Assembly: GCA_003427395.1 (NCBI GenBank)
Contig: BFEA01000037.1
Coordinates: 2,180,085 to 2,230,862 of the forward strand
Origin: Chara braunii
Taxonomy: Eukaryota; Streptophyta; Charophyceae; Charales; Characeae
Direction of reading: 5' to 3'
Length of the DNA stretch: 50,778 nucleotides
Shown here: positions 11,060 through 20,891 of the stretch, piece by piece
How positions within the stretch are numbered: position 1 is the stretch's first letter
Layout of the letters: every line of letters begins with the position of its first letter
Position numbers and translations under genes: made by a program
Notes under the pieces: model-generated
Databases searched by the model: none
Seen by the model: only the letters and a program-made list of their open reading frames with translations
Told to the model about the DNA's origin: nothing

Positions 11060-11735
11060 TCGTTGAGGTGCAACATTCATATGAATCAACCTTCTAAGCG
11101 TGTGCATTGCCGCTATAGGACGATCCGCAGAATAGACCGGAAATTGATCGTACCCGGAGTACAGGTCAATAAGGGATACAATCGATCTTCCTGCGCAGGA
11201 TTCTGACAATTGATAAGCGTTAGATAATCCCCCCGCGTCTCTCACGGTCACCGCATTCAACCGTTGGAGGTCTTGTACTTATATGAGCACCCCGTTCGAC
11301 TTTACAAAGCAAAACCAAGGAGAAGCATATGGTCCGCTAGAATATCCTGCGACATTCGTACGAATTTTCCCATCTAGGTATTCCACCACCTTTCTATGAT
11401 CTTCGGGATTGGGGTACTTAGCTCCCCGAACATTCCACGGTTCATGAGGCACAGTATGAATGCGGATCATTTCAATTTTGTCAACGTCTAACCGTCCGCG
11501 TTGGTCATCATTGAAAGCATATGCTCCATGCTTCTCACGTATTTGGTCCTTTACCAAAACCTCTTCTTGCTGTGTCAGGAAACCGGGTTCGCCTGTTATC
11601 AAATCCTTCTTCGTTTCCCTATTGATGCGACAAGGCTCGTTTTTAGTACACTCTCTCATCTGTCGTATCAATTATCTCTCTTGCTCGTAATACACCCCTT
11701 CTTCCTGACTTACCATCACTGGTACCGGATGAATT
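11060..11735 (-). pseudogene. pol: Reverse transcriptase, N-terminal half only, element A
   Basis: This covers the fingers and first palm motif of a gypsy RT. Recognisable stretches are a GAYAFNDD entry motif, TVPHEPWN, GPYASPWFCF, QDLQRLNAVTV and the motif A block LIDLYSGYDQF, whose catalytic Asp lies near 11165. The match ends after HMNVAPQ. Motif B, the YxDD box, thumb and RNase H core are missing because an internal deletion fuses this point to the RNase H tail near 11060. There is an in-frame TAA near 11280. The enzyme cannot be active. Upstream, the reading can be followed to about 11735 with one stop. Confidence 0.85.
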
Positions 11736-11742
11736 TTCTTGT

Positions 11743-12036
11743 CTACCGTCTTGTACCACCTTTTGGAGCCCTGCTTGAGCCCACCCCTAAAAAATGCAGG
11801 CCGACAGCTTGTGCATTTGGCATATGTGGCCCTATCATTTGAGGAAGAGGAGGCCGGTAAACAAGATCGATTCTCCCTCCTTCTGGATCTTCCTGGATCC
11901 TTTCCGCAAGCGCTCTGACGACATCAGGGTCCGCCATCCTGTAGGCAGATACCAACTGGACTCCATCACTAATACTTGACAGACTCAATACGACTCCACT
12001 CGCTTCTTCATTGCTGATTCTTCTTCTTCCTCCCAT
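11743..12036 (-). pseudogene. pol: Protease-RT linker, element A
   Basis: An open stretch of about 97 codons, shifted in frame against the protease. It continues the polyprotein from the acidic tail after protease towards RT. It includes a segment rich in Ala/Arg/Asp and a Pro-rich RPPLPQ stretch. Element B retains only the first few residues (an LSLANID-like start) before its large deletion. I recognise no domain. Confidence 0.55.
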
Positions 12037-12870
12037 TCGAGTTCTTTTCGCCCATTCTCTGACTCTTCAAACGTGTAAGATACCGCGTTGAGTCGGTTCT
12101 TCAAGCTATGAGGGCCGGTATTTCTACAAGTGATTACCTCAAAATTCCCACAGGCGGGATCACACAAGATAACAAACATGGTGCCATCATGTTTGTTCAT
12201 AATGAGCGACTCAAACCTGCATAAGAAGGATCTGCCTAGCAAAATCGGGAGGTCCAAACTGGGCATAACGTAGAAGCACGTACGCACCTTGACCCTTCCT
12301 ATCTCTATTACAACATTAGAAGCAACCCCCGTGTACCCGGTTTTACCACTCGCTCCATTGAGGAATCCGCAATCGTTTTCATCAACTTCCAACCCCAATC
12401 TCTCCGCAGTTTCTCCATTTATGATATTCATTTCTGCCCCCGTATCAACCATTCTTGGACACATCTTTCCTTTTATCATAACATCTATGCACCCCATCCC
12501 TACGAACTTCCAGTCCATCTTACTTCCCGCAACGCTCCAGTTGATCTCTTTGAGAATCAGGTCTCTTATTCGGCTTGTGGCCACTCTCTTGCGCGACAGC
12601 CTAGCTTTTACCATTTCCCTTAGCCTTGGGGCTAAGGCAAGAATTTCTTTTAGATTCAACAATTCATTGTTGCCTTCCAACAATTTATTCACCAATCCTT
12701 CCAGGTCGACTCCTTCTTGGATCGAAGTCTAGTACTTTCGTTTCTTTGTTGCAGTATCTTCTTTCTTCAATTTCCCTTCCTTGATTCCTTCTTTCCTTCT
12801 CTTGGCCCTAATCTCCGCCTGCTTGTCTTCTTCTTCCCTGATTTTATCGTCTTCGTCCTCATCTCCCTCT
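11985..12870 (-). pseudogene. pol: Retropepsin-like aspartic protease, element A
   Basis: The active-site motif DTGA lies at 12434-12445, followed about 65 residues later by a second-lobe LLGRSFL motif, typical of retropepsins. It is preceded by a basic, Leu-rich segment and, beyond a TAG near 12730, by a charged Glu/Lys-rich stretch that aligns with element B at 41600-41715. The open part is 236 codons and is the best-preserved piece of the element. The role is to cleave the Gag-Pol polyprotein. It ends in a frame that departs from the next Pol segment, indicating a frameshift near 12000. Confidence 0.88.
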
Positions 12871-13069
12871 ACCGTGGTTCTTCCCCAGTCGATTGGGAGG
12901 TCTGAGTTTGTTCCTTTGGATGATTTTCTCCTCTAGGTTTTCGCGTAGCGTATGGAATTGAGCCCCTTACGTTTCTCTGACCCATGCTAATCTTCGCAGC
13001 CATGTTGGCCCTCAACATTTTTGGGTTAGGCTCATTCGGTCCTTCTCCCGAGAGAGAAGGTTAACAACA

Positions 13070-13492
13070 GTCATATTTTTCATCACCACTTCAGGACACC
13101 CTTCACCACTTACAGGATGCAGCCTGCCTAAACAGGTGGTTTTCAGGGTCTTCGAACCTTTCACCACTTCAGGACCATTCAGGTCTGAAAATCCTGACTG
13201 GTCCTGAAGTGGTGAAAACTCTGAAGACCCTGAAAACCACTTGTTTAGGCAGGCTGCATCCTCAAGTGGTGAAGGGTGGTTTTCATGGTCTTCGAACCTT
13301 TCACCACTTCAGGACCATTCAGGATTTTCAGACTGCCCCAAACTTTCACTTGACCACTTCAGGACACCCTTCACCACTTCAGGATGCAGCCTGCCTAAAC
13401 AGGTGGTTTTTAGGGTCTTCGGACCTTTCACCACTTCAAAACCATTCAGGATTTTCAGACTGCCAAAAACTCTCACTTCAGAATTTTAATTC
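13070..13492. repeat. Foldback repeat inserted in the gag-pol junction of element A
   Basis: Element B has no such sequence at this point. Arms of about 85 bp, 13097-13183 and 13192-13277, are inverted repeats of each other. A further partial copy of the left arm follows to about 13470. The recurring motif is CCACTTCAGG and its complement CCTGAAGTGG, also the hallmark of the palindromic array at 31620-32430. No transposase. Target duplication not resolved. Confidence 0.75.
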
Positions 13493-13982
13493 CTGAATTT
13501 TCAGCTACCCGATAACCGCTTATGTCTCCGAGTCCTTCGCGTCTCATAGTAAATACTCTCGGATATCCAATCCCTTCTCTTCCAACTTCCTCACATATTC
13601 CGCGAAGCCTTAGATGTAATCTTTGCATTTTATCCACCAGATCCTTCATCATATCAAACGTTTCTCTGACATTGATGCTAACATCCCCCTCCCCCGTATC
13701 TTCTTTAATGACGGGAGTGTTCTCCTTGTTTTCTTTGACCTCCATCCGGCTCATTTTCTCTTCTAATTTCGTTACATCTTCCACATGCACAACATGGTCT
13801 TCCTCTTCTTGCCAAATTCGAAACATTGCCGGAGCGTTGGGGTCAAGTTCGGCCACCCGGAGGGCCTCTTCTCACATGCCGCCCAGAATGTCCAGATCGA
13901 TCATTTTCCCTCTTTTGTCGAATACATCACCATCTATGTTCGAGGTTATAAGTCCGTCGCGTTCATCTAGCTTCCTGATGTG
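13473..13982 (-). pseudogene. gag: Coiled-coil-like Gag C-terminal segment, element A
   Basis: Follows the zinc knuckle in the same frame past a TGA. An APAMFRIW motif is shared with element B at 41180-41205. A charged Glu/Lys/Met-rich segment and a MMKDLVDKMQRL heptad-like stretch follow, matching RMKDLIDTMERL in B. The frame ends at the foldback insertion. The role is unknown; the position between nucleocapsid and protease suggests a spacer in the polyprotein. Confidence 0.6.
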
Positions 13983-14524
13983 TCACCGTTTTACCGTGTG
14001 CCCTTGGAACCCACAGTGAGTACAAATGCACTCACTGTAATCTATCCATCCTTTGTCGTACCCTTGTCCGTTCCATTGTCCGCTACCTCTACCATATCCT
14101 CTGTCGTAACTTTGTTCGTATCCTCGGCCATACACTTGCTGATATTCTTGTCCCACTTGATTGACACCCACTTGGGGCTGTCCCTAGTTTCCACCTTGAC
14201 CTCCATTTTCTCTATTCCCTGCTCCTCGTTCTCCCGATCCTTGATTCCTTTCTGTGTTCCTTCCTCTTCCACGTCCTTGTCCTTATCCTTGTGATCGATT
14301 CTGGTTTTGACCGCCCTGGCGACTCGACCCTGGTTTATTCTTATTCGCTTGTTGATTCTGCCCCGAGCCTTGCTCTCCTCCCATATTCTGGTTTTGAGGC
14401 ACCATCGGATATAGTCCCTGCGTCGGCCATGGTCCCATTGGGAAATATCCGGGTCATGCACCCATTGGCGGTCCCATGGGCTATTGCCCAAACTGAACCG
14501 TGCTTGTCGATGATTCTTGACCAT
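13983..14524 (-). pseudogene. gag: Gln/Gly-rich RNA-binding region and zinc knuckle (nucleocapsid), element A
   Basis: Read in the frame that ends at 13983, this is a Gly-Gln-Asn-Arg-rich region with a few stops, then repeated GY/GQ pairs (YGRGYEQSYDRGYGRG), then a CCHC knuckle CTHCGFQGHTVKR (13986-14024). The last Cys position of C-x2-C-x4-H-x4-C is a TGA stop (13983-13985). Knuckles of this kind bind genomic RNA during packaging. Element B has the same layout with Tyr at the same position. Confidence 0.8.
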
Positions 14525-14600
14525 ACGGGACTATCGCTTGTTGAGAAACCTGCCCTTTTCCCGAGCCTTGTCCCCCCATGGCTAAATTTCTAGCTTTCCT

Positions 14601-14855
14601 TTAACATTTTATCAACTTGACTGCTTTCTCTGGATCTTCTTCTTCAATCTCGCCTTCTTCTTCTTCTTCTTCCTTCTTCCTCTTCCCTGATGGTTGCGTC
14701 ACTGTTAACACCTTCGCTGGTGACACCCTCTCCCTAAGTTCCTTTATCTCGTTTGCCATGTTGCTCAATACTCTTCCTAACACATTGTCTGTTCCTTGAA
14801 CTGTTCCAGCTGCCTTTCTCTTCCTTCGTTCCACTTTGACCTGGTGATGAAACAC
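14601..14855 (-). pseudogene. gag: Basic/acidic Gag linker, element A
   Basis: Starts with FHHQVK followed by a Lys/Arg-rich run, then a possible helix, then a run of Glu. Element B has the same FHHQVK-basic-helix-acidic order at 40105-40330, so this was a real part of Gag. No domain recognised. Confidence 0.6.
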
Positions 14856-14896
14856 TTGATCTAAGTCCCCGGCCGCGATGTTCCACTTAATGGTTC

Positions 14897-15343
14897 CTAA
14901 GTCGTTTTCCTTCTCGCGGCTCCCCCTCGAGTTAATTCCATGGCCTCATACCCATAGAATTTTCCCAGCAATATGACGCACTGCATTTCTTCGGACAACC
15001 CTGGGACCCTTTCGGCTGTCTTTCCAAAGGCATTGGCAAATGCCCCGATCGTGGTGAAATCATCCCTGTTCATATTATAAAGGTGTTCGACTGTGAGCAA
15101 ACCGTCCCCTAATTTAAACTTCTTTTGCATGTCTTTCTTAAATTATGTCCAATCATCATTGGCCTTCTTTACAACTTCTTCCACGTCTGGCTTGCACTCC
15201 CGCCATACATATTCGTATAGCTGAGCAAATTTATCCGCTGAAGTCAACTGATTGAAGATCTGTTCAAGTAACTCCAACCAGTGAGATACTCTTTCTCCTT
15301 TGAATTGTTTAGTTCGTCCAGAGGTACCCAATCCTCGTGCCAA
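14897..15343 (-). pseudogene. gag: Capsid-like Gag domain, element A
   Basis: One frame interrupted by a TAA at 15143-15145. FKGERVSHWLELLEQIF and a FAQLYEYVW segment are followed by FKLGDGLLTVEHLYNM, FTTIGAFANAFGKTAERV and EEMQCVILLGK. The helix-rich layout and the W/F-x-G-x(5)-W start resemble the retrotransposon Gag (capsid) family. Element B keeps the same order at 39660-40038. The domain would build the virus-like particle. The preceding domain runs into it in a different frame, so a frameshift lies near 15300. Confidence 0.75.
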
Positions 15344-15985
15344 AAGTTTCTAACCATACCAAACAATGAGGGAATATAATCTAGAAAGACCTCGATACAC
15401 ACTTCCTTACAGAGCTTGCGCCAATACGTCAAGCGATCTTCTAGATGACAGGTGCGTAGATACGCATTTACGATATATAGGACATTATAGAAGTCCCTTT
15501 TCGTCAGTTTTGGCCCCATCTCTAAGTGCAAACAGTAAATGACATCAGACGCCTCAAACTCGAAACTCATCTCAGACACTGATTGAGCTGCGAGTACTAC
15601 TCATTCCACATTCTCTATTCCCCAAAATGCCTCGTCAATTATGAACTTGGGAAGGGTGGTTTTAACATTCATTGTTGGATAAGCGAATTTAGTCGCCCAT
15701 TTTGCCTCAATCGATCGTATGACCTCTCCTTCTTCCCCCCAGTACATCTTTCGTGAAAAGGTTTCAAGTATCAATCCTGCAGCTAGAATACACTTGGAAA
15801 TCGGTCGGCTTTCTCCTATCGCAAGGTCAATCACGTGGGCCTTCCAGAGGAGAGTTGATAGGTATAAGGTCATTCTTACTATCGCACNCCTTTCCTCTGT
15901 AGTCCAACCAGTTTCTACCTAGAGAAAAGCTTCAGGTCTTATTGGTACTCCACACCATGTATTTATCTTTTCTCCTTCCTCCACC
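15244..15985 (-). pseudogene. gag: Gag-like accessory domain, second copy, element A
   Basis: About 240 residues with a stop near 15920 and another near 15600. The N-part reads ERxAIVRMTLYLSTLLWKAH, the middle LPKFIIDEAFWG, and the C-part YCLHLEMGPKLTKRDF then AYLRTCHLEDRLTYW and IPSLFGMV. The neighbouring domain at 16258-16935 and both domains of element B have the same three-part order, so this is a tandemly duplicated module. I do not recognise a named family. It stands upstream of the capsid region and is presumably part of Gag. Confidence 0.65.
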
Positions 15986-16257
15986 CCTCGTCGGGGTAAT
16001 GTCATCTTAATTCCTCCATCTCTCTGCTCAGGCTAGTTAATTAAGAAGTATTGGCCAGCGAACCATATTCCAGGTGTCATTTGATACCCTGTTTACACAA
16101 CCATACAAAGAACAACTTTTACTTTTTAGTCGATTATCCAATTCCTTTAGGCATAATTCCAACTTTCTTATTTCCTAATCTTACCATTTTTCCCTAGGTC
16201 CCTAAGTGAGGAGCATCATGTCTCACTATCAAGCTTGAAAGAGGATTACCCGTCGTA

Positions 16258-16935
16258 ATTTGTCCCAATAGTTAAGCCTATCTGCCAATTCGTATCTGCG
16301 AGCATATGAGTCGATTTGTAGTACTGTGCTTAGTAACTCTCTTTCCTCAATTGGATGTCTTATCTCCAGGTATAAGTAGTATATCAATAATGAAGTGAAC
16401 TAGTGATATTCTTCTTCGAGTACCGCCAACGTGGCTTCCGCAGTTTTTTCTACTCGCGTCCGCCCCCTAAAGGCTTCATTCACGATAAACATAGGAAGAG
16501 TTTCTCTTAGGTATGCCGCCGACGAGAGGAATTCACACGCCCTTTTTACTTCTACTGTTCCTATAACTCTTTCAAACCCATTCAGATGCGCGTCCCGGCT
16601 TCGAGTGTTGAGTGCGGATTCCGCAAGCCACATTAACCTCGCAAGAGATCGATCTATTCCTAAGGCTAAGTTTATTATGAAAGCCTGCAAATATTTCGGC
16701 GAAAAATACAATGTAACTCTTTCTATTGCACAATTTTCGCCTTTGATCCATCCAGACTCAATCCAGACGAGGGTATGCTCCCCCATAGATTTCCCCCAAC
16801 AACACCCTGTTTCCTCATTCCATCATTAGACCGCTCCTCATCTGTCTGGGTTCTCTGATCGCGAACTGGTACCGAGCAGAAGCCATCTTGTTCTTGTTGA
16901 TATACTCCGCCTATTTGCTGCACAACACAATCCAA
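16258..16935 (-). pseudogene. gag: Gag-like accessory domain, first copy, element A
   Basis: More decayed than the second copy. The N-part, HTLVWIESGWIKGE then ERVTLYFSPKYLQ, is in one frame, the middle reads LPMFIVNEAFRGRTRVEK, and after a TAG near 16400 the C-part continues as YLYLE, QIDSYARRYELADRLNYW. A frameshift near 16780 separates the first 50 residues. Each block aligns with the second copy and with both domains of element B. Confidence 0.6.
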
Positions 16936-17211
16936 CCCACTTTCCCTTCATTTAGATATCACTAAGATTGACAGCTTTGTTTGTCAAGCTCAGGATCAAG
17001 CGGCCACCTTTATTTTGTCAAATTATCGTGCCCTTTTTCGGCTTTCATATAATCTTTCTATATAATAAGTAGGATACCAGCCCACAGATTTCTACCTGGC
17101 ATACCAAAACATCAAGAGTGAGATACATAATTTCTTGTGAGGCGACGTAGATTGGGAAACAACAGGAGGGTCTGAGACGTGCGGCGTTGGCTGTACTGTT
17201 GATAAGCGTGG
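16936..17211. other. Spacer between Gag N-terminus and first accessory domain, element A
   Basis: No convincing frame. AT-rich and broken by stops on the element strand. The corresponding part of element B (36724-37380) is also without a frame. Confidence 0.4.
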
Positions 17212-17556
17212 CTAAGGAAGGATCGTCAGCTGCCTCTCTTGAGCCGAGGAAGACAGCGGTGTGTAAGGTCTGAGGCGAGGTCGGCTAGGCGGTTCAAAAC
17301 GCGGTGGATACGCGCCGTAACGCCTCTCATATTTATAAGAATAGTAAGTCATCTTCCCAGACGAAGGAGTGCGTTCACGTCATTCCTCCTGATGCTTACG
17401 TACTCTCAGCCCTTCCTCCTTCTCCCTTAGTCCTTCATCTTTTTCTTTCTCCAATTTTCCTCGTTCTTTGGTCAAATCTATGGTTCTTTCGGTCGTTTTT
17501 CCTAACCTTTCGCTTCTTCCTCTCCCAGCACCGGTCCCACGACCTTTGGGTGTCAT
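17212..17556 (-). pseudogene. gag: Basic N-terminal Gag ORF, element A
   Basis: I chose the ATG at 17554-17556 because element B has an ATG at the aligned place. The first 58 codons are Gly/Arg-rich then Lys/Glu-rich (TERTIDLTKERGKLEKEKD). After a TGA at 17380-17382 the same frame continues with KMTYYSYKYERRYG and PPRFEPP to a TAG at 17212-17214. Element B shares IDLT, KMAYYSYKYEQRY and PPRFEPP. The stop lies at a different codon in each element, so the ancestor was open throughout. The function is unknown; a basic N-terminus of Gag (matrix-like) is the simplest reading. Confidence 0.6.
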
Positions 17557-17836
17557 ATTAAAATGCGGACACGGTTTAATCAATGCAATCCTAGGAGCTA
17601 TGCGACCTATCACTCTTGACCTTCGAACGGCCTCTGATAACCTTGAATTATTCTCAGAGGGTTATTTCTTTACTTCTAAGGTGATTCTTGTCGATAGTAG
17701 CCCCACATATACTACTAACCCACTCTTCACACTTCTAACTCAAGTTTTAGCCTAATAAGCTTTATCTGTCATTTTGCCTGGATCATCTACTTATCGCACC
17801 CGAGTCCGTTCACTAAGGACCTCGGCTTGGAAGCGA
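17557..17836. other. Leader of element A, between PBS and Gag start
   Basis: About 280 bp between the PBS and the chosen Gag ATG. No frame or motif of note. Confidence 0.5.
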
Positions 17837-17856
17837 GATCCCCGGCAACGGCGCCA
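17837..17856 (-). other. Primer-binding site, tRNA-Asp type, element A
   Basis: The minus strand reads TGGCGCCGTTGCCGGGGATC, complementary to the 3' end of plant tRNA-Asp including CCA. This PBS type is used by Tat/Athila-like plant gypsy elements. It lies two bases (cc on the plus strand) from the LTR edge at 17859. Confidence 0.9.
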
Positions 17857-17985
17857 CCTGTCGCGCGAGGCAGTCCCACACCCAGACGCAAAGTAATTTT
17901 TGTGTCGGACCTCAAGGTCGTATTATGCAGGAGTCTTTTGTCGCCTTAGCAAAACACCACTCCGACCGTGCGCGCGTGCTATACC

Positions 17986-18055
17986 TCTTGCGAATCCCCA
18001 CGACGGGTTAAAGATCTCTTAGGTGGGCGTATCCCTACTGAGCTATCGACCCATG
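17986..18055 (-). other. U5 conserved block with tRNA-like boxes, LTR A
   Basis: The minus strand has TAGCTCAGTAGGGATACGCC followed about 40 bases later by GGGGATTCGCAAG, resembling tRNA A and B boxes at normal spacing. The same block is conserved in LTR B (35572-35680) and LTR C (about 43590-43710), which proves that the three LTRs are related and fixes their orientations. A short hairpin around the CCCGTCGTGGGG core lies between the boxes. Confidence 0.6.
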
Positions 18056-19345
18056 TGCGAAGGTTTTTACATACAATTACAGAGGTAGACCAGCCGATGA
18101 CGTTTTTCTTGATCGCCGTAGCATAGACATACGAGCGGTAGAACGCCTTAAGACTGACCCGTATATCGTGCCCCGAGGTACTAACTCCCTCGGACCGAGT
18201 ATTCTTATCAGGTCGACTTTTCCGGAAAGTCTTCCACGCTCAGCTAAAATATGATAACGAATTTATGTTCATTCGTTGATCATACGAGAAAATGCCAAAC
18301 TCCGAACCCTTTTGTAATCTGTCACTCTCTCAAGATCTCACAGAATGCTAGACAATAACCTTCCTAAGCCCAGACCAGAGTATGGACTTGTTCGTTGACA
18401 TATATAAGTACATATGTATACCAGGGGAGCGAATGAGCGGTGGACTTCACTTTCACAATTGTGGTGCCCTGTGTCTGAATATCCCAGGTGACCTTAAAGT
18501 CCAGAAAAGACAGTCCATTGCCCAAACTTGTGCAGATGCAAGAAAACACATACACGCATACAAATGCAAACACAGAATGCGCTACAAGTGTCAACCTTTA
18601 ACCCATTCATAGCAAGTCCCTCACTCCCCAAAACCTTGAAAACGACACTCCTTCCTACTCTTGGCTCCTATTACCTAGCCCTTCAACCTTTCAAGGACCT
18701 TCAAGGGATGATTTGGGCAATTTAGGCTAAGATACAGGGGAAGATTTGTCCGTCTCTCTTTTTAGGTTTTGTCTTAGGTGTGGGTGTCAAGCCATGTGGA
18801 AGTTGAGTCGGAGTACTACCGACCTGTTATCCAATGACAACACAATTGCAGTTCCTTACAGTTTTCTTCCATAATCTTCCCCAAGAGTGACGAAATATGT
18901 AGACACAGCACAGTCCGAAAGAAACTTAACATCCTTTTTCCTATGCTGGGGTCTAGAAGATCCCTTCTAGACTTGTGACCTAGAGATCAATGCTCATAGG
19001 TGACCCACTGTCTAGCCTTTATCCTTACCCAACTGCCAGGTTGTTGCCTTATGGGTTTGGGTAATGAACAAAGTTCATCCCCAAATCTTCCAACCTAGTG
19101 ATCCCACGTAAGTTTCCCTCTAAGACAGCTTACCGAAGACCCATTTTTGGTTTTCTCTTTAGCAAGCACAAACAATACCCTCAATTCATCTTAGAGAAGA
19201 ATCACATGATAGAAAACAAATCACAAGATCCAAAATAGAGTGACAAGTCTCTCAGGGTCAAGATCTCATTTATCCTCTCTTCAATAGAATCACAAACAGT
19301 CTGTTAGTAATTGATTGATCCAAATTTATTTCAGAAGGTTAGTAG
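18056..19345. other. LTR A, U5-proximal part without genes
   Basis: Homologous in patches to LTR B at 34140-35570 on the opposite strand, for example around 19200-19345 against 34140-34330. Contains no supportable gene. Short ORFs here are not conserved. Confidence 0.6.
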
Positions 19346-20891
19346 TAATATGGTAGACCGCTCGGGATCTTCTCATCGTCTACTTGTGATAGGGTAGACC
19401 TTGAGGGTCTTACTTCTCCTATTCACTTTCCTACATTAGAACAACGTCAGATGATATTAAGGCAGGCTTCTCGGAGCCTCGCTCACTCTTATCACATTGT
19501 TCTTTATCAGTATAGTGATAAGGCAAGCTTCATCGAGCCTCGCTACTCTTATCACATTGATCTTAGTTATTTCAGTGGTAAGGCAGGTTTCTCGGAGCCT
19601 CGCTCCTCTTACCACATTGATCTTAGTTATTTCAGTGGTAAGGTAGGCTTCTCGGAGCCTCGCTCACTCTTACAACATTCTTCTTAGTTATTACAATGGT
19701 AAGGCAAACTTCTCGGAGCCTCGCTCTTCTTACCACATTGATCTTAATTATTTTAGTGGTAAGGCAGGCTTCTCGGAGCCTCGCTCACTCTTACCACATT
19801 GTTTCTTAGTTATTACAGTGGTAAGGTAGGCTTCTCGGAGCCTTGCTCCTCTTACCACATTGAAATTCGTTATTTTAGTGGTAAGACAAGCTTCTCAGAG
19901 CCTCGGTCTCTCTTACCACATTGTTTCTTAGTTATTACANNNNNNNNNNNNNNNNNNNNNNNNNNNNNNNNNNNNNNNNNNNNNNNNNNNNNNNNNNNNN
20001 NNNNNNNNNNNNNNNNNNNNNNNNNNNNNNNNNNNNNNNNNNNNNNNNNNNNNNNNNNNNNNNNNNNNNNNNNNNNNNNNNNNNNNNNNNNNNNNNNNNN
20101 NNNNNNNNNNNNNNNNNNNNNNNNNNNNNNNNNNNNNNNNNNNNNNNNNNNNNNNNNNNNNNNNNNNNNNNNNNNNNNNNNNNNNNNNNNNNNNNNNNNN
20201 NNNNNNNNNNNNNNNNNNNNNNNNNNNNNNNNNNNNNNNNNNNNNNNNNNNNNNNNNNNNNNNNNNNNNNNNNNNNNNNNNNNNNNNNNNNNNNNNNNNN
20301 NNNNNNNNNNNNNNNNNNNNNNNNNNNNNNNNNNNNNNNNNNNNNNNNNNNNNNNNNNNNNNNNNNNNNNNNNNNNNNNNNNNNNNNNNNNNNNNNNNNN
20401 NNNNNNNNNNNNNNNNNNNNNNNNNNNNNNNNNNNNNNNNNNNNNNNNNNNNNNNNNNNNNNNNNNNNNNNNNNNNNNNNNNNNNNNNNNNNNNNNNNNN
20501 NNNNNNNNNNNNNNNNNNNNNNNNNNNNNNNNNNNNNNNNNNNNNNNNNNNNNNNNNNNNNNNNNNNNNNNNNNNNNNNNNNNNNNNNNNNNNNNNNNNN
20601 NNNNNNNNNNNNNNNNNNNNNNNNNNNNNNNNNNNNNNNNNNNNNNNNNNNNNNNNNNNNNNNNNNNNNNNNNNNNNNNNNNNNNNNNNNNNNNNNNNNN
20701 NNNNNNNNNNNNNNNNNNNNNNNNNNNNNNGTGATAAGGCCGGCTTCTCGGAGCCTCGCTACTCTTATCACCCTGTTACTATCATTGTGGTGATAAGGCA
20801 GGTTTCTCGGAGCCTCGCTTACTCTTATCACCATTGTTAGAGACATCATTGTGATAAGGCAGGCTTCTCAGAGCCTTACTACTCTTATCAC
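19346..20891 (-). repeat. Hairpin satellite array, 5' LTR copy (contains assembly gap)
   Basis: Tandem units of about 60 bp lie on both sides of the gap. Outer stems change between neighbours in matching pairs: GTGATAAG/CTTATCAC at 19515-19522 and 19548-19555, then GTGGTAAG/CTTACCAC at 19575-19582 and 19608-19615. The inner stem is AGGCT-TCTCGG-AGCCT or a variant. Units at 19346-19440 are more diverged, with an AGACC-TTGAG-GGTCT inner stem. Right of the gap the units return to the GTGATAAG type (20731-20891). The gap probably hides more units, since such repeats collapse in assembly. Confidence 0.88.
19940..20730. other. Assembly gap (791 N)
   Basis: Lies within the hairpin array; the flanks are array units of different types on each side. 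The true size is unknown. Confidence 0.99.

Noticed and set aside
13983-13985. TGA at a Cys position read as selenocysteine or a reassigned codon
   Set aside because: Many other stops and frameshifts surround it, so simple decay explains it; no SECIS-like element was looked for or seen.
14042-14524. 160-codon frame on the minus strand overlapping Gag
   Set aside because: The zinc-knuckle frame next to it matches element B; this one is an out-of-frame shadow.
19441-19939. Possible CRISPR array (regular 60-bp spacing)
   Set aside because: The whole unit is repeated, with no unique spacers, each unit is a hairpin, and the context is a eukaryotic LTR.
19799-20849. Long open frames of 290-311 codons
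   Set aside because: They consist almost entirely of gap Ns.
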